A stretch of DNA of 64,000 nucleotides from Paramecium pentaurelia. Its lineage: Eukaryota; Ciliophora; Oligohymenophorea; Peniculida; Parameciidae. The translations under genes and the position numbers were made by a program. Below, in pieces: positions 35,529 to 48,946 of this stretch (positions are counted from its first letter, which is position 1; each line of letters begins with the position of its first letter). The DNA lies in contig CAJJDO010000020.1 in the NCBI GenBank assembly GCA_905183005.1, positions 144,837-208,836 of the forward strand. Direction: 5' to 3'. The notes below the pieces were generated by a model, which saw nothing but the letters and a program-made list of their open reading frames with translations, was not told the DNA's origin and searched no databases.

Positions 35529-36791
35529 ATGTTGAACAACTCTAAAAAGTAGAAAAGTAAGCCTAAAAAGTTGTCAAAGTCAAAGGATTTAGAAGTGAAA
35601 TCAAGATGTGATAGCGCTAATTTCAAATATGAATAGGCGGCATGCTAATATGAGTATTATATATTTTCATTTGATAGGTAAACTACGATAAAAAAGATTA
35701 AGAATGAAAAAGACATATCCCCCAGTTTAGAGGAAGAAATTCCTTTTAGTTCTTAGATATTATTATAATCAGATTTGTAGGATTATGATAAATTAATATG
35801 TGAGGAAGTTGTAAAAGACTTTACTTCTTTCACATTTAATAATTCATTAGAACATTAAATTAGTTAGGAAGATGAGTAAGAAACATTGTTAGAATTTATG
35901 AGAGAATAAGTAAAATACGAAGAAATTTATAGTTATAAAAAAAATTATCTCAATAATTAGAATGAAATTTAAAGTCATATGGTGCCAATACTATTTGATT
36001 GGCTTATCGAAGTTGCTCATTCATTTCATTTCAAAAGAGAAACCTTTTATTTATCTATTAATTATGTTGAAAGGTTTTTAATAAGACAACCAAATGTTCT
36101 TATATCTAAATTTCAACTTTTAGGAGTGGCAGCTATATTTATAGCTCATAAATGTGAAGAAATATATCCCAAAACATTAAAAGATTTTCATAGACTCATA
36201 TAAGATCAATATACAATTTAAGAGATTGAGTAAATGGAAGTTTAAATATTGAAATCACTTGATTTTAGAATGTATCCAAACACTCCCATATTTTGGTTAA
36301 ATTATTATACTAAATTATGGGATGAATTCATTGCAGATAAAGATCCTTGTATTATGTTTAAAGAAAGAACAAATGAAGCATATTATAGATATAGAGAATT
36401 AGTATAGTTATTTGATGTTTGTTTGATAGATTATCAATATAAACATAATGAAAAGTTAACTATTTTGAGTTTAATATATTTGGTAATTGCAAAATAATTA
36501 TAAATATTTGATAATTATGAAACTATGGCTATATCATAATCAGAAATTTATGATTTTTTTCATTCAAATGAATAGGAATATAACAAATTGTTTAGATAAT
36601 TTATACTCGAATCTGAGATATATTTAGAATTTGATAGATAAATCTTTTATGAGGATTTAAATGAAGTGATTTGCCAATTGGTAAAGTATTTCATCCTTCG
36701 ATTTGATAACTCATTACCAAGAGTGTTACTAAATAACCAATAATTTATAGATGAAGTAATATATCTATGTTATAATATAGATGTAGCATGA
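35529..36791 (+). CDS. Cyclin with N-terminal cyclin box, 420 aa
   Basis: An intronless frame of 421 codons runs from ATG 35529 to TGA 36789-36791. The first ~150 residues are basic then acidic and probably disordered. The cyclin box begins MVPILFDWLIEVAHSFHFKRE, with the MR.IL.DWL.EV signature of A/B-type cyclins (here Val and Pro for Arg). It continues SINYVERFL, LLGVAAIFIAHKCEE and MEVQILKSLDFRMYPNTP. A C-terminal second cyclin fold is likely (LTILSLIYLVIAKQL). Cyclins activate cyclin-dependent kinases. No clear destruction box (RxxLxxI/L) stands out in the N-terminus. Confidence 0.88.
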
Positions 36792-37003
36792 AGAATTACT
36801 ATCATTTTAGACATACAATAAAAGTACAATAGAAACTATAACAATTATTTCAAAACAAAATTAATGATTTAAGATTTCTTTATTTCAATAGATTAAACAT
36901 ATCTGTTTATTAAATATAATAATTTAAATGTAATTTCAATTATTTGATATTCAATCAAATCCATGATATCATAGTTATTTTCTATTTATAAAATTAATAA
37001 AAC

Positions 37004-39343
37004 ATGTTAAAATTAAATGATGAAAATGAAATACCATTTAATGGTGAATTTGAAGATAGTGAAGAAGAATCTGAAGAGTTTTCTGAAGAAGATTCAGATG
37101 ATGATGAGTTAATAAATAAAAGAAAGAAAAAAAGAAAATAATTAGTTAATAATAACAAAAGATTGATAATGAATGTATCAGACACTTAATATGCTGCTGT
37201 TAAATTTGTGGGCAAAATCTTAAATAAGTTTAAGTTACAATATACTCCCTATTTAGAAACCTAAGTATGGGATTTTTGTTGGACTGATAATGCAGTGCTA
37301 CCTGAAACTCTTGCTAGAATGTAAGGTAAAATATATTTAATTAAAAAATAGGCCATTAAAGAATTAATCATTTTCCTGGTATGTATTGTATTGCCAGAAA
37401 GAACTATTTAGGCAAAAATTTAAATAAAATGGCTAAACAATTTCCAGAGGAATTTGATTTTTATCCTAAAACTTGGATGCTACCTTCTGATATTTCAGAT
37501 CTTAGATAAAACATTGGAAAAATTAAATATTTTATTGTTAAACCAGAAGCATCATGTTAAGGAAGAGGTATGACTGTTACAAATTATCAAAGGTATATTT
37601 TTGACCAAATAAGTTGAATCTATAGCATCTGAACATTGTGTAGTATAAAGATATTTACATAAACCATTGTTAATAGATGGTTTAAAATTTGATTTTCGTA
37701 TGTATGTTTTATTAGCAGGTTGTGATCCATTAAGGTAATATGTTGTTAAGTATACAATAGAATATATCTATTTAAAGAAGGATTAGCAAGGTTTGCTACT
37801 TAACCATACTAATAGCCTAATCAAATGAATGCTGAAGAAATGTGTATGCATTTAACTAATTATGCAATTAATAAAGATAATCCAAATTTTGTATTCAATA
37901 CAGATGAAAAATAATTGGATATAGGACATAAAAGAAGTCTTTCTAGTGTTTTTAAATTGTTATCTTAATAAACTAATATTGATGAATTGATGGCAAAAAT
38001 CAAAGAATTAATTATAAAAACTTTTTGTTCAGTTTAACCATTTCTTTAATCTAATTATACTTAACCTGATAATTATGCTAATAATATGTGTTTTGAGATA
38101 TTAGGATTTGATATCTTAATTGATAATACATATAAACCATATTTATTAGAAGTAAATCATACACCAAGTTTTACTGCAGATACTCCATTAGATGCTTTAA
38201 TTAAAAAGAATCTAATAAGAGATACTATTACATTAATGAATATAAATTTAAAAGTAAAAAATGAACTTTAGTAATTGTAAAAAGAATAAATGTAAAAACG
38301 AGTCTTTGGTAAAAAACCTAAACTTTCGAATGAAGAAAAAAAATCTCTCAAAATATAGGCATAAATAGAAAGAGAACAATATGAATCTTAACACTTGGGA
38401 AATTTCGAAAAGATTTACCCTTGTGATAAATCTTATGATGAATATTTATAACATGCATAAAAAATATATGAAGAATGGACAGGAGCAAGTATTATATATT
38501 TTATCTTTAGATATCCGTAGAAATGTTAAAAAAGAAACTGCTACTGAGAGAGATAAATTACCATAACAAAGATAGTTATAACATTCTATAACAATATAAG
38601 GCTCTATTGATTCTAATAATAAACCATAGATGGATCCAGCTAAACCATCCATTCGAAAGAGTTTATATAAACATGTACATAGCAAAGTATTTTCTAATAT
38701 CAACCCTTAAAAATCAATGACAGAATTACCTTAATAATAATAATAGATTGAATATAAATTATAAGATGGAAATGATAATGAAATTGCATCTGAGGATTAA
38801 TAAAATAATAGTAAATAATAAGAAAAGATTGAAAGATCTAAAAGACCTCCTTCTTTTTATGTTATGAAATCAGTTAAATAAAGCTCAGAATTATAATTAG
38901 TAGACTTATTTAATTATAAAAGAATTAGTATTCCTGAAACTTCTCCTTAATCATAACCAATTATTTTATAATAGTAATCATTATAGATTTCATAATAATA
39001 ATAATAATAATCTCCAAATTTTAAATCAGCTACTTAATTGGCTAGACATTTTTCCATTCGCAAAACTAATAAAAGTAAATTAAAACCAAGCGAAAGTGAT
39101 TAAGAAGCCAAAAAAGATCTGATTCAAGCAGTTAATCAATATTCTTAATAATAATAATAATAATAATAATAATCCTTTTTCTAATCTTAATAATAACATT
39201 TTTAAAATTAATAACAATAATAGAATGGTTCTTTTATTAAACCAAAAGTATTTAACTTAAAATTGTAACCACCGCATTTTAAAATACCTTCTCTTCCAAT
39301 ATTAATGCAATAATAAAATTACTATAAATTTAGATATGATTGA
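37004..39343 (+). CDS. Tubulin tyrosine ligase-like polyglutamylase (TTLL)
   Basis: The start is ATG 37004, with an acidic Ser/Glu N-terminus. TTLL landmarks in order are VWDFCWTDN, INHFPGMYCIARKN, FDFYPKTWMLPSD, YFIVKPEASCQGRGM, FDFRMYVLLAGCDP, MHLTNYAINKDN, CFEILGFDILID and LLEVNHTPSF. The ATP-grasp core and the EVNH(S/T)PSF metal-binding motif are intact. The closest pattern is the TTLL6/13 polyglutamylase group, which adds glutamate chains to ciliary and cortical tubulin. Several introns of 21-33 nt are needed. After the enzyme domain, about 350 residues are rich in Gln, Ser and Lys, with glutamine runs near 38990 and 39150. The stop is TGA 39341-39343. Confidence 0.88.
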
Positions 39344-39717
39344 TATTAATTTGTTTTATTATTATTATAATCAAGTTAATGTCTTATATTTCATATATTT
39401 TAATGTTACTTTAAACTTTGATTATACATTTTTATTTATTTTTATATTTATAAAAATTCAATTCTAATTAATAAATATTAATCTAATAGTATAATTTAAT
39501 TAAATTATTAATCATCATTTATTTATATATTTTTTTTAATTAGTTTGATTGCTACTTTATTTTATCGTCTATCTTCTAATTTACCTTATAAATATGAAAT
39601 GACTGTCAATCTTGATCAAGAAAATGATTATCATTTAAATCATATTTAATTATGTTTTGAATTGTTTATTCCATGATCTCAAATGGATATGCTTTAAATA
39701 TTATTTTATATAAATTA
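39344..39717. other. Intergenic, no gene seen
   Basis: About 370 bp of A/T-rich sequence lies between TTLL and the small cyclin. No convincing coding frame or repeat is visible. Confidence 0.5.
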
Positions 39718-40229
39718 ATGTAGCAATCGAATCCTATACTCTTGACAATTTCAAATATTTTAGATGAAATTATAAAAGAAACAGATACACTTGAGATAGA
39801 GTATAACTCTATTTTTCATGCAAATAAAGCTCCTTCAATTACAATCTATAATTACTTACAAAGAATAGCTAAATATACACATTGTAGTGAATAATGCTTT
39901 GTTATTGCTCTTATATACTTAGATAGATTGTAAGAGAAACATACATATCTTGTATTAAATTCCCATTGCATACATAGGTATATATCCATTTTATAAAACT
40001 AATATAAAGGTTTCTTTTAATGTCAATTATGACAGCAATCAAGTTTTAGGATGATGATTATTATAAAAATGAGTATTATGCCAAAGTAGGAGGAGTAAAT
40101 CTCAAAGAAATAAATGTTTTGGAGTAAGAATTCTTAGAATATATGGATTACTAATTATTTGTAGATGATTAGTAATATGCAATATATGAAAAAAAATTGT
40201 AAGAATTTGGTGAGATTGAGATGCCATGA
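39718..40229 (+). CDS. PHO80/cyclin-P-like small cyclin, about 160 aa
   Basis: The start is ATG 39718 (MQQSNPILLTISNILDEII). The cyclin fold follows: FHANKAPSITIYNYLQRIAK, CSEQCFVIALIYLDRLQEK, LNSHCIHR. An intron of about 32 nt leads to LLMSIMTAIKFQDDDYYKNEYYAKVGG, then LKEINVLEQEFLEYMDYQLFV. The block K..DD.Y..N..YAK.GG....E.N.LE.EFL is the hallmark of PHO80-type (U/P) cyclins, which regulate small CDKs in nutrient and growth control. The stop is TGA 40227-40229. Confidence 0.9.
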
Positions 40230-40447
40230 CAATTTTTGAAGTGTATATTAATATTTGATTTTTTTGTTCTTTTTTAGACATAAATTCTCTTATCAATTCA
40301 AAAATAATTTATTTTTTTCTTTTAAAGATTTCTTTAACTTTATTTATTAGTTATTTATAATCATAAAAAAAGAATAGAAATATATATAATTATATTAACT
40401 ATTGTTCATTTTGATAAAATAAAACTTTAAATTTCAATATTGATTGA

Positions 40448-42162
40448 TCATATTAGATTGGAAATTAAATCTAATATTTTGTATGATATCCAGTGATCAT
40501 ATTTATCAGAAAATTGTTAAATAATTAATTTTTATTATGTTTCCATCTTTACATCAGCTATTTGTTTTGTACTAGAAATATAATTTGAATTTTAAGAAAA
40601 AAATTCATTAAAATGTTATACAACCAAATCTTTAAAGTCTAAATCGAAATCAAATTTATAGTTACTAAAGTGATCATTTGAAATTCTATTCCATTCTTCT
40701 TAAAATGTAGTTTGGATTCCATTAAAATAATCCAATAATGTTTTAAAACTTACTGTTGCTTCTATAAAACATTTATTAATAATATGATCAAATTCAGGTT
40801 TAGCTTTATCTTAATTCATTAAATTTTAATCTTGTTATACTTTGTTTTAAGTTTTATTATCTTAATAAACCTAATTTTTTTCTTAATTATTTTTTTTGTT
40901 TTTCACATGATAAGGATTAAATGTGTATGAAGTAACATTTTCTACAAACTATAATAGAAAGAATTGTTTAAGTTTTTCAAAAAACTCTTACTATGAATTT
41001 TAAATTAGTTCCTACCATTTTTTTTCAAGTTATAATTTCTATTTTTATTCATTATTTTCTTCTTAATTTTAAGTATGAGTTTAGTTAAATTCATTTGTAG
41101 TTTAAAATTCTTTTTGATTTTATTAATTATTAAGACTATCAGAATTCTCCTTATTTTGATTATCATTAAATATATTAATTTATTCATTCATTTCATTCTC
41201 AACTTTTGGATATTCTTAATTAATTTTTTAAGATAAAGTTTTAATATATCCATCTCCCTTCCAAAAAATACTATATAATTTGTTCTTCCATCCATTATTT
41301 TCTTAATCAATATTTCTAAAAAATTATAAAATAATTTACATTAGTTTTATTTGATATAAAATATCCTTTATTTTATCTTTCTTATTAAATTATATGGGAT
41401 AATGAGAATCAATTAAACCCAATAAATCAAAAATCTAGTTTATTATTTCGCGTTCATCATCTTCACTTTTTTTTACAAAGGTATAATTTGTGAAATATAT
41501 TTTCTTTATTTCAAAGCCGTTTGAAGAATTATCAGAATTCTATTTTCGCTAGAATTCAACAATTATATTTTATGATTGGATATTACCATGATGAAATTAT
41601 TATTTTTAAAGTTAAAGATAATGTTCTAATATTGCAATTAAAATGTTTTTTATTTATTTCTTTTAAACATCGAAATATTTGTAAGTCTTTAAATAATATT
41701 TATTATATCATACTATCCCATTAATTAATATATTTAAAGGTATGCAATTAAGAAAATTAAATTAAATCCAAGCACAATATTGAGTAACATTTATAATATT
41801 TTTTTCTTTGTATTTTTCAAAAGTTTTTACTTCATTAATAAATGAATTTTATTGATTATTATTTTAAAATGTTTGTAGTCTCATAAATTTTGCATCTAGT
41901 CCATCCATATGATTCTTCTTAAATTCTATTATAATTATTATATAGTAATAATTAAAATCAAAAGAGATTTATAATTAATTTATAAGAAACTCACATATTT
42001 ATTTAATTCAAATTCATTCTTTCTATAGATTGATCTAATTATAGATTCTTTGTGAATTCATTTTGACTCATAAACATATTTCCTTTTTTGTAATATATAA
42101 TATATATTCAATATCTCAAATCTCTCTATTTTATAAGCATACAATCTTTTCATTAATATCAT
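40448..42162 (-). CDS. Hypothetical charged, coiled-coil protein
   Basis: The start is ATG 42162 (MILMKRLYAYKIERFE). A plausible 28-nt intron is GTTTATGAGTC..CAAAG. Clear coding blocks follow in order: LDAKFMRLQTFQNNN, NEVKTFEKYKEKN, LFKDLQIFRCLKEINKK, FVKKSEDDEREIINQIF, FIEATVSFKTLLDYFNG and FDLDFKDLVVQHFNE. The stop is TGA 40448-40450. The central region near 41000-41200 is very rich in Asn, Lys and Gln and probably disordered. The frame around 41570-41600 is ambiguous because two frames are open there. The family is not recognised. Confidence 0.6.
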
Positions 42163-42467
42163 TACTTTTTCTTTAATATTTTTAACTATATAAATGTATA
42201 CAAGAAATTCATGAATTTATCATATGATAAATAAGGATTAATATCATTTTACATGAATCATCCAAAATATCTATTTCTTCATATTTTTGTTTCTATTATT
42301 AGTTTTATATTGTCATTACTATTATCTATCTTATTTAATTCAATATTCCTTAAATTTATTTGTGTAAAAATAATATTACAAATAATTTCTATTAGAATTA
42401 AGGTTCATATCAAATAATTCTAAAACATAATTTGAATAGATAATTGATTAAATAATATATATATTTT
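42163..42467. other. Intergenic, nothing seen
   Basis: About 300 bp of A/T-rich sequence lies between two minus-strand genes. No feature is recognisable. Confidence 0.5.
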
Positions 42468-45400
42468 TCATTATTCTAATTCATTTTGCAATATTCTTTC
42501 TTGGTATACAATAATTTTATTTGAATTAATACATAATACTATTAGAACTCCAATTATAATAAAGAAGAAAATAGCTCCAACTCCAAATTACCACCAAAAG
42601 TTTCTTCTTCTATTTTCTGTTACCCAGAATGTATAATCTGGATAATAATTATTAATGAAAAAGGAATTTCTGGAAAAATCAGATGTAAAATTATTAATAG
42701 CTACTAATTCTATTTGAGTAATATTGATTGCATCATTTATAGTTGAATTATTTATACATTCTACCTAATTGACAGTTATTTTAATTTAATTAGTGACATA
42801 TAGATATTAAAATTCTGTTTCATTTACTTAATATAATATAGTTTGATTATTAGTAATAATTGGATTACTTATATTATATTTGGTTAGATTTTATATTCCT
42901 ATAAAACCAACTGGGGAACCAACATGTTAATAAACTTTATTAGGGTTAAAAGCAACTTTGAGAGTTAAATCTTAAGTGAAATCTTTTAAAGTAGGTATAC
43001 CATAGAGACCAAAGACATATTCAGGATCTCCTAATTCATTAGATTCAGTATAAAAGAATCCAACTATGGCATCACCACCAGAATAAACTCCTAAAGTTTT
43101 ATATTTAGCAAAGGAAATGAGTTTATAAATAAAATCTACTGTAGCTGAACCACTTCTTTCAATGATTGGTAATGTTACTTAAAATAAATAAGAAGATGTA
43201 GTAGTAGATATCAAAAATGGTGTAGATAAATAAGTATTAGTTATCCAACCAATAGAAATTGAAGTAACACCTAAAATTTATAATCCATCTAAATAATATA
43301 TAATATTTAAATACTTGGCAATGAAGATTAATAAGCTCCAAATTTAGCAATTGTTTTGTATTAAAATTATAATACTGAATTTTCATATAAAACAATTACT
43401 CCTGCATCCATTTTAGCTAAGAATTTCAAGATAGTCTCTTTATTGAAGATAGTTTTATTTCTTTTAGAATTTTACATTTCCAAATCTTCAGTATCAACTA
43501 TAAATAATGAGTAACTTTTTAATGGATAAACAAAATTGTATTAAGTAAGATTTAGTAATTATAAAGTTGCATTTGATGCACTCACATTAACAGTCAAAAT
43601 AAATTTACTATATTGTAATGCCAATGTATTATATTGGAATTAAGCAGATATTAAATTAGGGTATCCTTGTTCTTATTTTAGAAGTGTGTATGCTGAAAAA
43701 CCTAAGACTGTTCTGTTATCTGAATCAGTACCATTATAATAATAGAAATATGTGTCATCTTAGTTAGAACATACTGTAATTAAATATCCAGTATCAGAGG
43801 TAATGAATGAGAATATGCAAGTAGCATCAATATAAGCAGGAACAGTATATAAAAATAGTGCTTCCATATCATATAAGATATACATAGCTCTTCCTGATTA
43901 AATGAAGGTTTGAACTGTATCTTAACCTGATATTATACCTGATGTTACAGAAGTATAAACTAAAGAGAAATTAGCTTATTGTCTTGTTATAGGTTAAACA
44001 ACACTATTATTAATCACTTAATGTTTTTTATCTCTTTAATAACAATCAATAAAACCTTCATTTAAGTCTTTTCTTATTCCTATTTTATTGATAGCTGTAT
44101 AATTAGATATATAACCAAAAAAGTAATCAGCAGGATTAATATTTAAATAGAAAATTGCACCATAAGTAGAAATAGGAGAAAATGCTTAATTTTCCCTTTC
44201 TATAATTCCTATTTCTTATTTAGTTGATTTGATTTATCTTGTAATTTTGGTTGCTTAAGGTAAAGTTTGATTGAAATTATTATAAGCAATAACTTAAAGT
44301 TCAAATTAATCAACTCTATTTTATTATATATTTGGTGTATATAATATATTGGCCTCTTTAAATAATTAAATTTGTTAAATTGTGTTAGAAGTACTAGATG
44401 TCAAAAATAACAAATCATAATTGAATTCCAATTCTTTATCATGTAATTAATTGTGTCCTCTATTTATAGATATGATATTTAAATTAGTTGGTAATTATTC
44501 TAAATTGATAATTTAATAAATTTATGAATATTCAGTTATTGATGGATTTAATACAAATAATTAATATTAATTTCCTGTATTTGTCTTTACAGTTACATAA
44601 TATTTATCATTATTAGATATTCCAGTTACAAATGGATATTAAATAGAGACTTAAAATTAAGATAATGATACTATTTAATATTATGCAGATTACTTATATA
44701 CAGGACCATAATACAAAAATTAATAAGGATAAAAGTAAATGTTTTATGTAGTAATATTTCCAGTTTAGGAAATTTAAATTAAATAAATTCCTTCTCTTAC
44801 TAAACCAAGATTGATTTATTATTATTAATAATTATTTGGATAATTAAATTTTACAAATATATTATATTGATATCTCTTTTAAGTTTCTTCCTTAATATCA
44901 AAATTGTTTTTACTATTCTAAATCATCAACAATTCAAATTAATTATCAACAAAATAAGTATCATTGAATATATAAGGATTCATAAATACTTATCTAGGAC
45001 TAAATAAATTTCCAGAAATTGTATATTAATGAATTAATAGTTTATCAACACAAATTATAGAATTAGGAGTATTTGTTAATATTATCAATGCTTCCTAAAC
45101 ATAATTAACACTTTAAATATTTATGGTAGGTGGTATATCTTTAGCAATTTTAGTTATCATTCTATTAACTTATAAAATCTATTCCATCCTATTATAATCA
45201 TATGAATAAGAAAAGATCTAATTTTATAATGCTATTGCAATATGAATTAATAAATCTGTTTTATATGCACTAATACCAACAACAGCAGCAGAGAAATCAT
45301 CTTCAATAACATAGGATATTTGACATGCTAAGAACTTACATTTTTCAATTTGTATTTTTTTAAATGAAGTAGTTAATTAAGTGAAAACTAAAAATGTATC

Positions 45401-47345
45401 ATCATCAACTTAAAATGTATAAGTAAATGCAATCACATGATTATTTCCTACAATATCAACTTAATTTATATAAAGTAATGTAGCATTTGGTTATAAAGTT
45501 TCAATTGTATCATTTTCTTATTATTTTTAAGTTATTGAAATCTTATATTATAAATTACTACCAAAAAATTAATCACTTATAGGCAATAATTTAGATTAAG
45601 AATTAAATAATAAAATTGGTTCAGCTTTTTATTCTGTTTTTGTTAAAGCTACAAAATTATAAGTATCATTAACATTTAATAATTCATACATAAAAGTGCA
45701 AACACATTAAGTTCCATCATAACTTTATGCATTTATTGAGATCTAAGTTGGTACATTATAATTTGCAGAAAAAGTCTTTAAGGAATACAAATAGGCCATC
45801 TATATTTAATATGTATATGTTATTAATGGTTAAAATACAAAAAATTGTGATTAAAAACCATTAAAAATTGATAATAATGCTGGAGTTTATGAGTAATATA
45901 AAAATCCATATTAAATCTTTTCTTCTTTTAAAACATATCTATTCTCATAAATCACAAAACCATTATCATTACTGATAATTGAATATAATAAACTAACTTT
46001 TACTGATAATCTTTTATTAGTATCAAAACCTTTAGGTAAACTAGGCTTTTAGTTTGATTACAAATTAGAAGTTGAATAGAAATCAAGTCCCTTTTTGGTT
46101 ACTATTGTCATGAATAAATTATATTCTCCATTTGTATATGATTCTCTATATACTCCCATTCCTTAAGCTTAGTCTAATACCATCATAACATTCCTATGAA
46201 TTTTCTTAGAAAAATCATGAATTACCAAAGAATCAAAAAACAATAAGTAAACTAATATTACTAAATTAAATTATTACTTTTATCAGGATCAGCCAAATAG
46301 GCTCCATAGGCAGCTTTGTTATGATGACCTGAAAAATACACAGTCATTTTTATTGGTTCATGGAGTGATCTCTAAAATTCAACTTTGTATATATGAACAA
46401 TAGTTTCAGGGTTAAAGTAATTTGCATGAACAACAGCAGCATAGAATTCCTCTAAATATGTATGAAATTTAAATAGATACTTTCTTAGTTATTCAGTATT
46501 TGTAAATATGAAAATTCTAATTAATTAGCTAATACATATTCATAGGGAGACTGAATAAGAACTGGTAAATATTTGGTTACAGCAATTTTGAATATTGTGA
46601 TTACTACTCTTTAAAAAAAGAAAAATATTTAAAATCCTTCTTTTCTTGTAACACATGATACAATTATATCATTATCAAAAACATAGGCAACATTTGTGCA
46701 AATTGCAGTTTAAGTGCCTAAAATGAATTAATGAATACTTGAAAATGAAGGAGTTAATTTAGACCAAGTAGGTGTTTTTGTATTTGATTATACTTCGTAA
46801 ACAAAATATTCATTATTTGTTGATACTAGAGCCACAAATTGATCTTACTAATAATTAGGATTAGACCAGTTGAAATACGCTGCGTCATCTATAAAGATGG
46901 TGTTCTCTATAATTATTCAATGAAAATATATACCATCAAACTATGCTGACTTTAAAGTTTATTTACTCATCTTTGTAGTTTATGAAACACCAAATTGATA
47001 TGTGCCATTAATAGAGTAATTTAAACCCTACCCATGAAAATATTTATCAATTGGTTATAAAAAGGAATTAGAATTTGATGGATAAATAATTTCAGGATGA
47101 TCAGGGTTCACCTATACTATATATATATTTCTTTACTTCACAACTAGTAAATCCCATAAAGACGTCTTGAATCTATAACAGAAACAACAATAATATCATT
47201 TATTAAAATATTGATTATTTTATTGCATTTCTTTTAAAGTAGTAAATGTTGAAATCAATAATTTTTATACAAAAGCATTAACTGTTTGATATCGAATAGA
47301 TGCAAAGTGCATAATCAAAAAGGATTCTAACCAAATAGAGTCCAT
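42468..47345 (-). CDS. Giant type-I membrane protein, about 1,600 aa
   Basis: The start is ATG 47345 (MDSIWLESFLIMHFASIRYQ), a plausible signal sequence. Many small introns follow, and the last ~1,400 residues are almost all in one frame. The body is rich in Thr, Ser, Asn, Tyr and Ile, with repeated beta-strand-like units, as expected for a large extracellular region. Near the C-terminus a single transmembrane helix (GVGAIFFFIIIGVLIVLCI) is followed by a short basic/acidic tail ending ERILQNELEQ. It could be a surface or cortical adhesin-like protein. No named domain is recognised, and the N-terminal intron positions are approximate. Confidence 0.65.
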
Positions 47346-47566
47346 AATCAATTAAGTCCAATAAACTTAAATTATCATTTCATCAAAAGAATGTCAAACT
47401 CATAAACATAAATGTCAAAACTAAACTACGATCTCGTTCTTTTCCAACCTTATTTAACCCTTTTAAATATATAGAAGTTAAAGGTATCACTAAAAAATAG
47501 TCTATTCTCCACACTCAACACTCCTTGAGTTCATAAAAATACATTCGTAAATCTAGACCTTTGATA

Positions 47567-48286
47567 ATGAGTGAAAAAGACCTTGAAAAACAACACTAAC
47601 AGTAAACAAAAGAATTATTTAAACAAAGAAGAAGAAGTTGTGAATGTGAATTTTGTGGACCTTTAAGCAGATTCCAGAAATAATGTATGAATCATGAATT
47701 CAGAGTATAACATTTAGAAAAAGAAAGAGAATCACCTATGCATAAATTTCAAAGATCTATTAGAAAACATTAAATTTATGTTATGGCACCTTATCTTTTT
47801 GCTGTTGAGATACCTACTGAACCATTTGAATCATCCATCATTAGATAAAATACTATCAAAATTGAAAAAAAAAATACTCAATTACTTGATGTAATTAAAT
47901 AAGAAGATCCTCTTTAAATTAATTCTTCAAAAATCTTAGATCGAACTCCAACTAAAAAACCAAGTTTTTTTGAATCCTTTTTAGTCAAATAAAAAGAAAT
48001 TATCAATAGTGAAAAAAGTAAACTAATCAATAAATAATTTTCATCATTATCTTATCATCTTTTATCTAGAAATGCTTATAAATCTATTAAACCATTTAAA
48101 TCATAACTTCCTTAAATTCAAACATTATTGAATAAATAAGAGCCTACCCTATCTACTGAAAGAAGTGCATATAAAAAATCTGAAAAAACTATTAAGGAAC
48201 TTTACATCAAACCATTCATTCATAAATATTCATCAAGAATCAGATTAGCCACACTCCCAGACTTAATTCCAAATCATATTTAATGA
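47567..48286 (+). CDS. Hypothetical basic protein, 239 aa
   Basis: An intronless frame runs from ATG 47567 to TGA 48284-48286. The N-terminus is charged (MSEKDLEKQHQQQTKELFKQ), followed by a cysteine cluster CECEFCGPLSRFQKQC that could bind zinc. A long Ser/Lys/Pro-rich segment without predicted structure follows. Such proteins are typical of ciliate cortical or axonemal accessory factors. No family is recognised. Confidence 0.7.
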
Positions 48287-48413
48287 TTATCTTTATGTTT
48301 ATTAATTAGTTATACATTTTATATCAATTAATGTATTTTATTTATGAATCATAATCAGAAATTAAATTAATACTGAATAACTTTATTATTACATAATTAA
48401 ACAATAAGAATTT

Positions 48414-48734
48414 TCAAAAGGAAAATATATGTACTCTCCTTATTTTAATATGTGATATAATTTCATTTTCTGTATATTTTCTCAATTATTTGATCTTAAA
48501 CTTTTATAAGCACTTTGCATGAGAATAAGTAATTATAAAAAATTCATTTGGATTACCTTAATAAACTGTTTGATCACTTGAATCTATATCTTATATTGTG
48601 TCTATAAACCATATAACCTTAATAATTAGGGTATAAATCAATAGAGAATTATATCTTTATAGTTAAATTTGATTATTTAAATAAACCTAATTTAAATAAA
48701 ATAAAACTATCTTATACATTGTTATATAATTCAT
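48414..48734 (-). CDS. Small hypothetical protein, 106 aa
   Basis: A single-exon minus-strand frame starts at ATG 48734 (MNYITMYKIVLFYLNQ) and ends at TGA 48414-48416. The central block reads WFIDTIQDIDSSDQTVYQGN and the C-terminus is basic (KFKIKQLRKYTENE). The internal sequence has normal composition despite the A/T-rich surroundings, so it is probably coding. The family is not recognised. Confidence 0.5.
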
Positions 48735-48946
48735 TGCAAAAATAAATGTGATTTGAACATATTTGAAGAAGTATAAACAATCATCATATAAGATTAATAT
48801 TCTTATTTTACTAAATTACTATGTTTATCTATCTTTAAATATATGACTCATTAATTATTTAATCATATTTTATTATGCTATAATATAGTTTATTTATATT
48901 TTTATAATTATTTTTTATCGAAAAGGAAAATTAAAAATGATATAAA

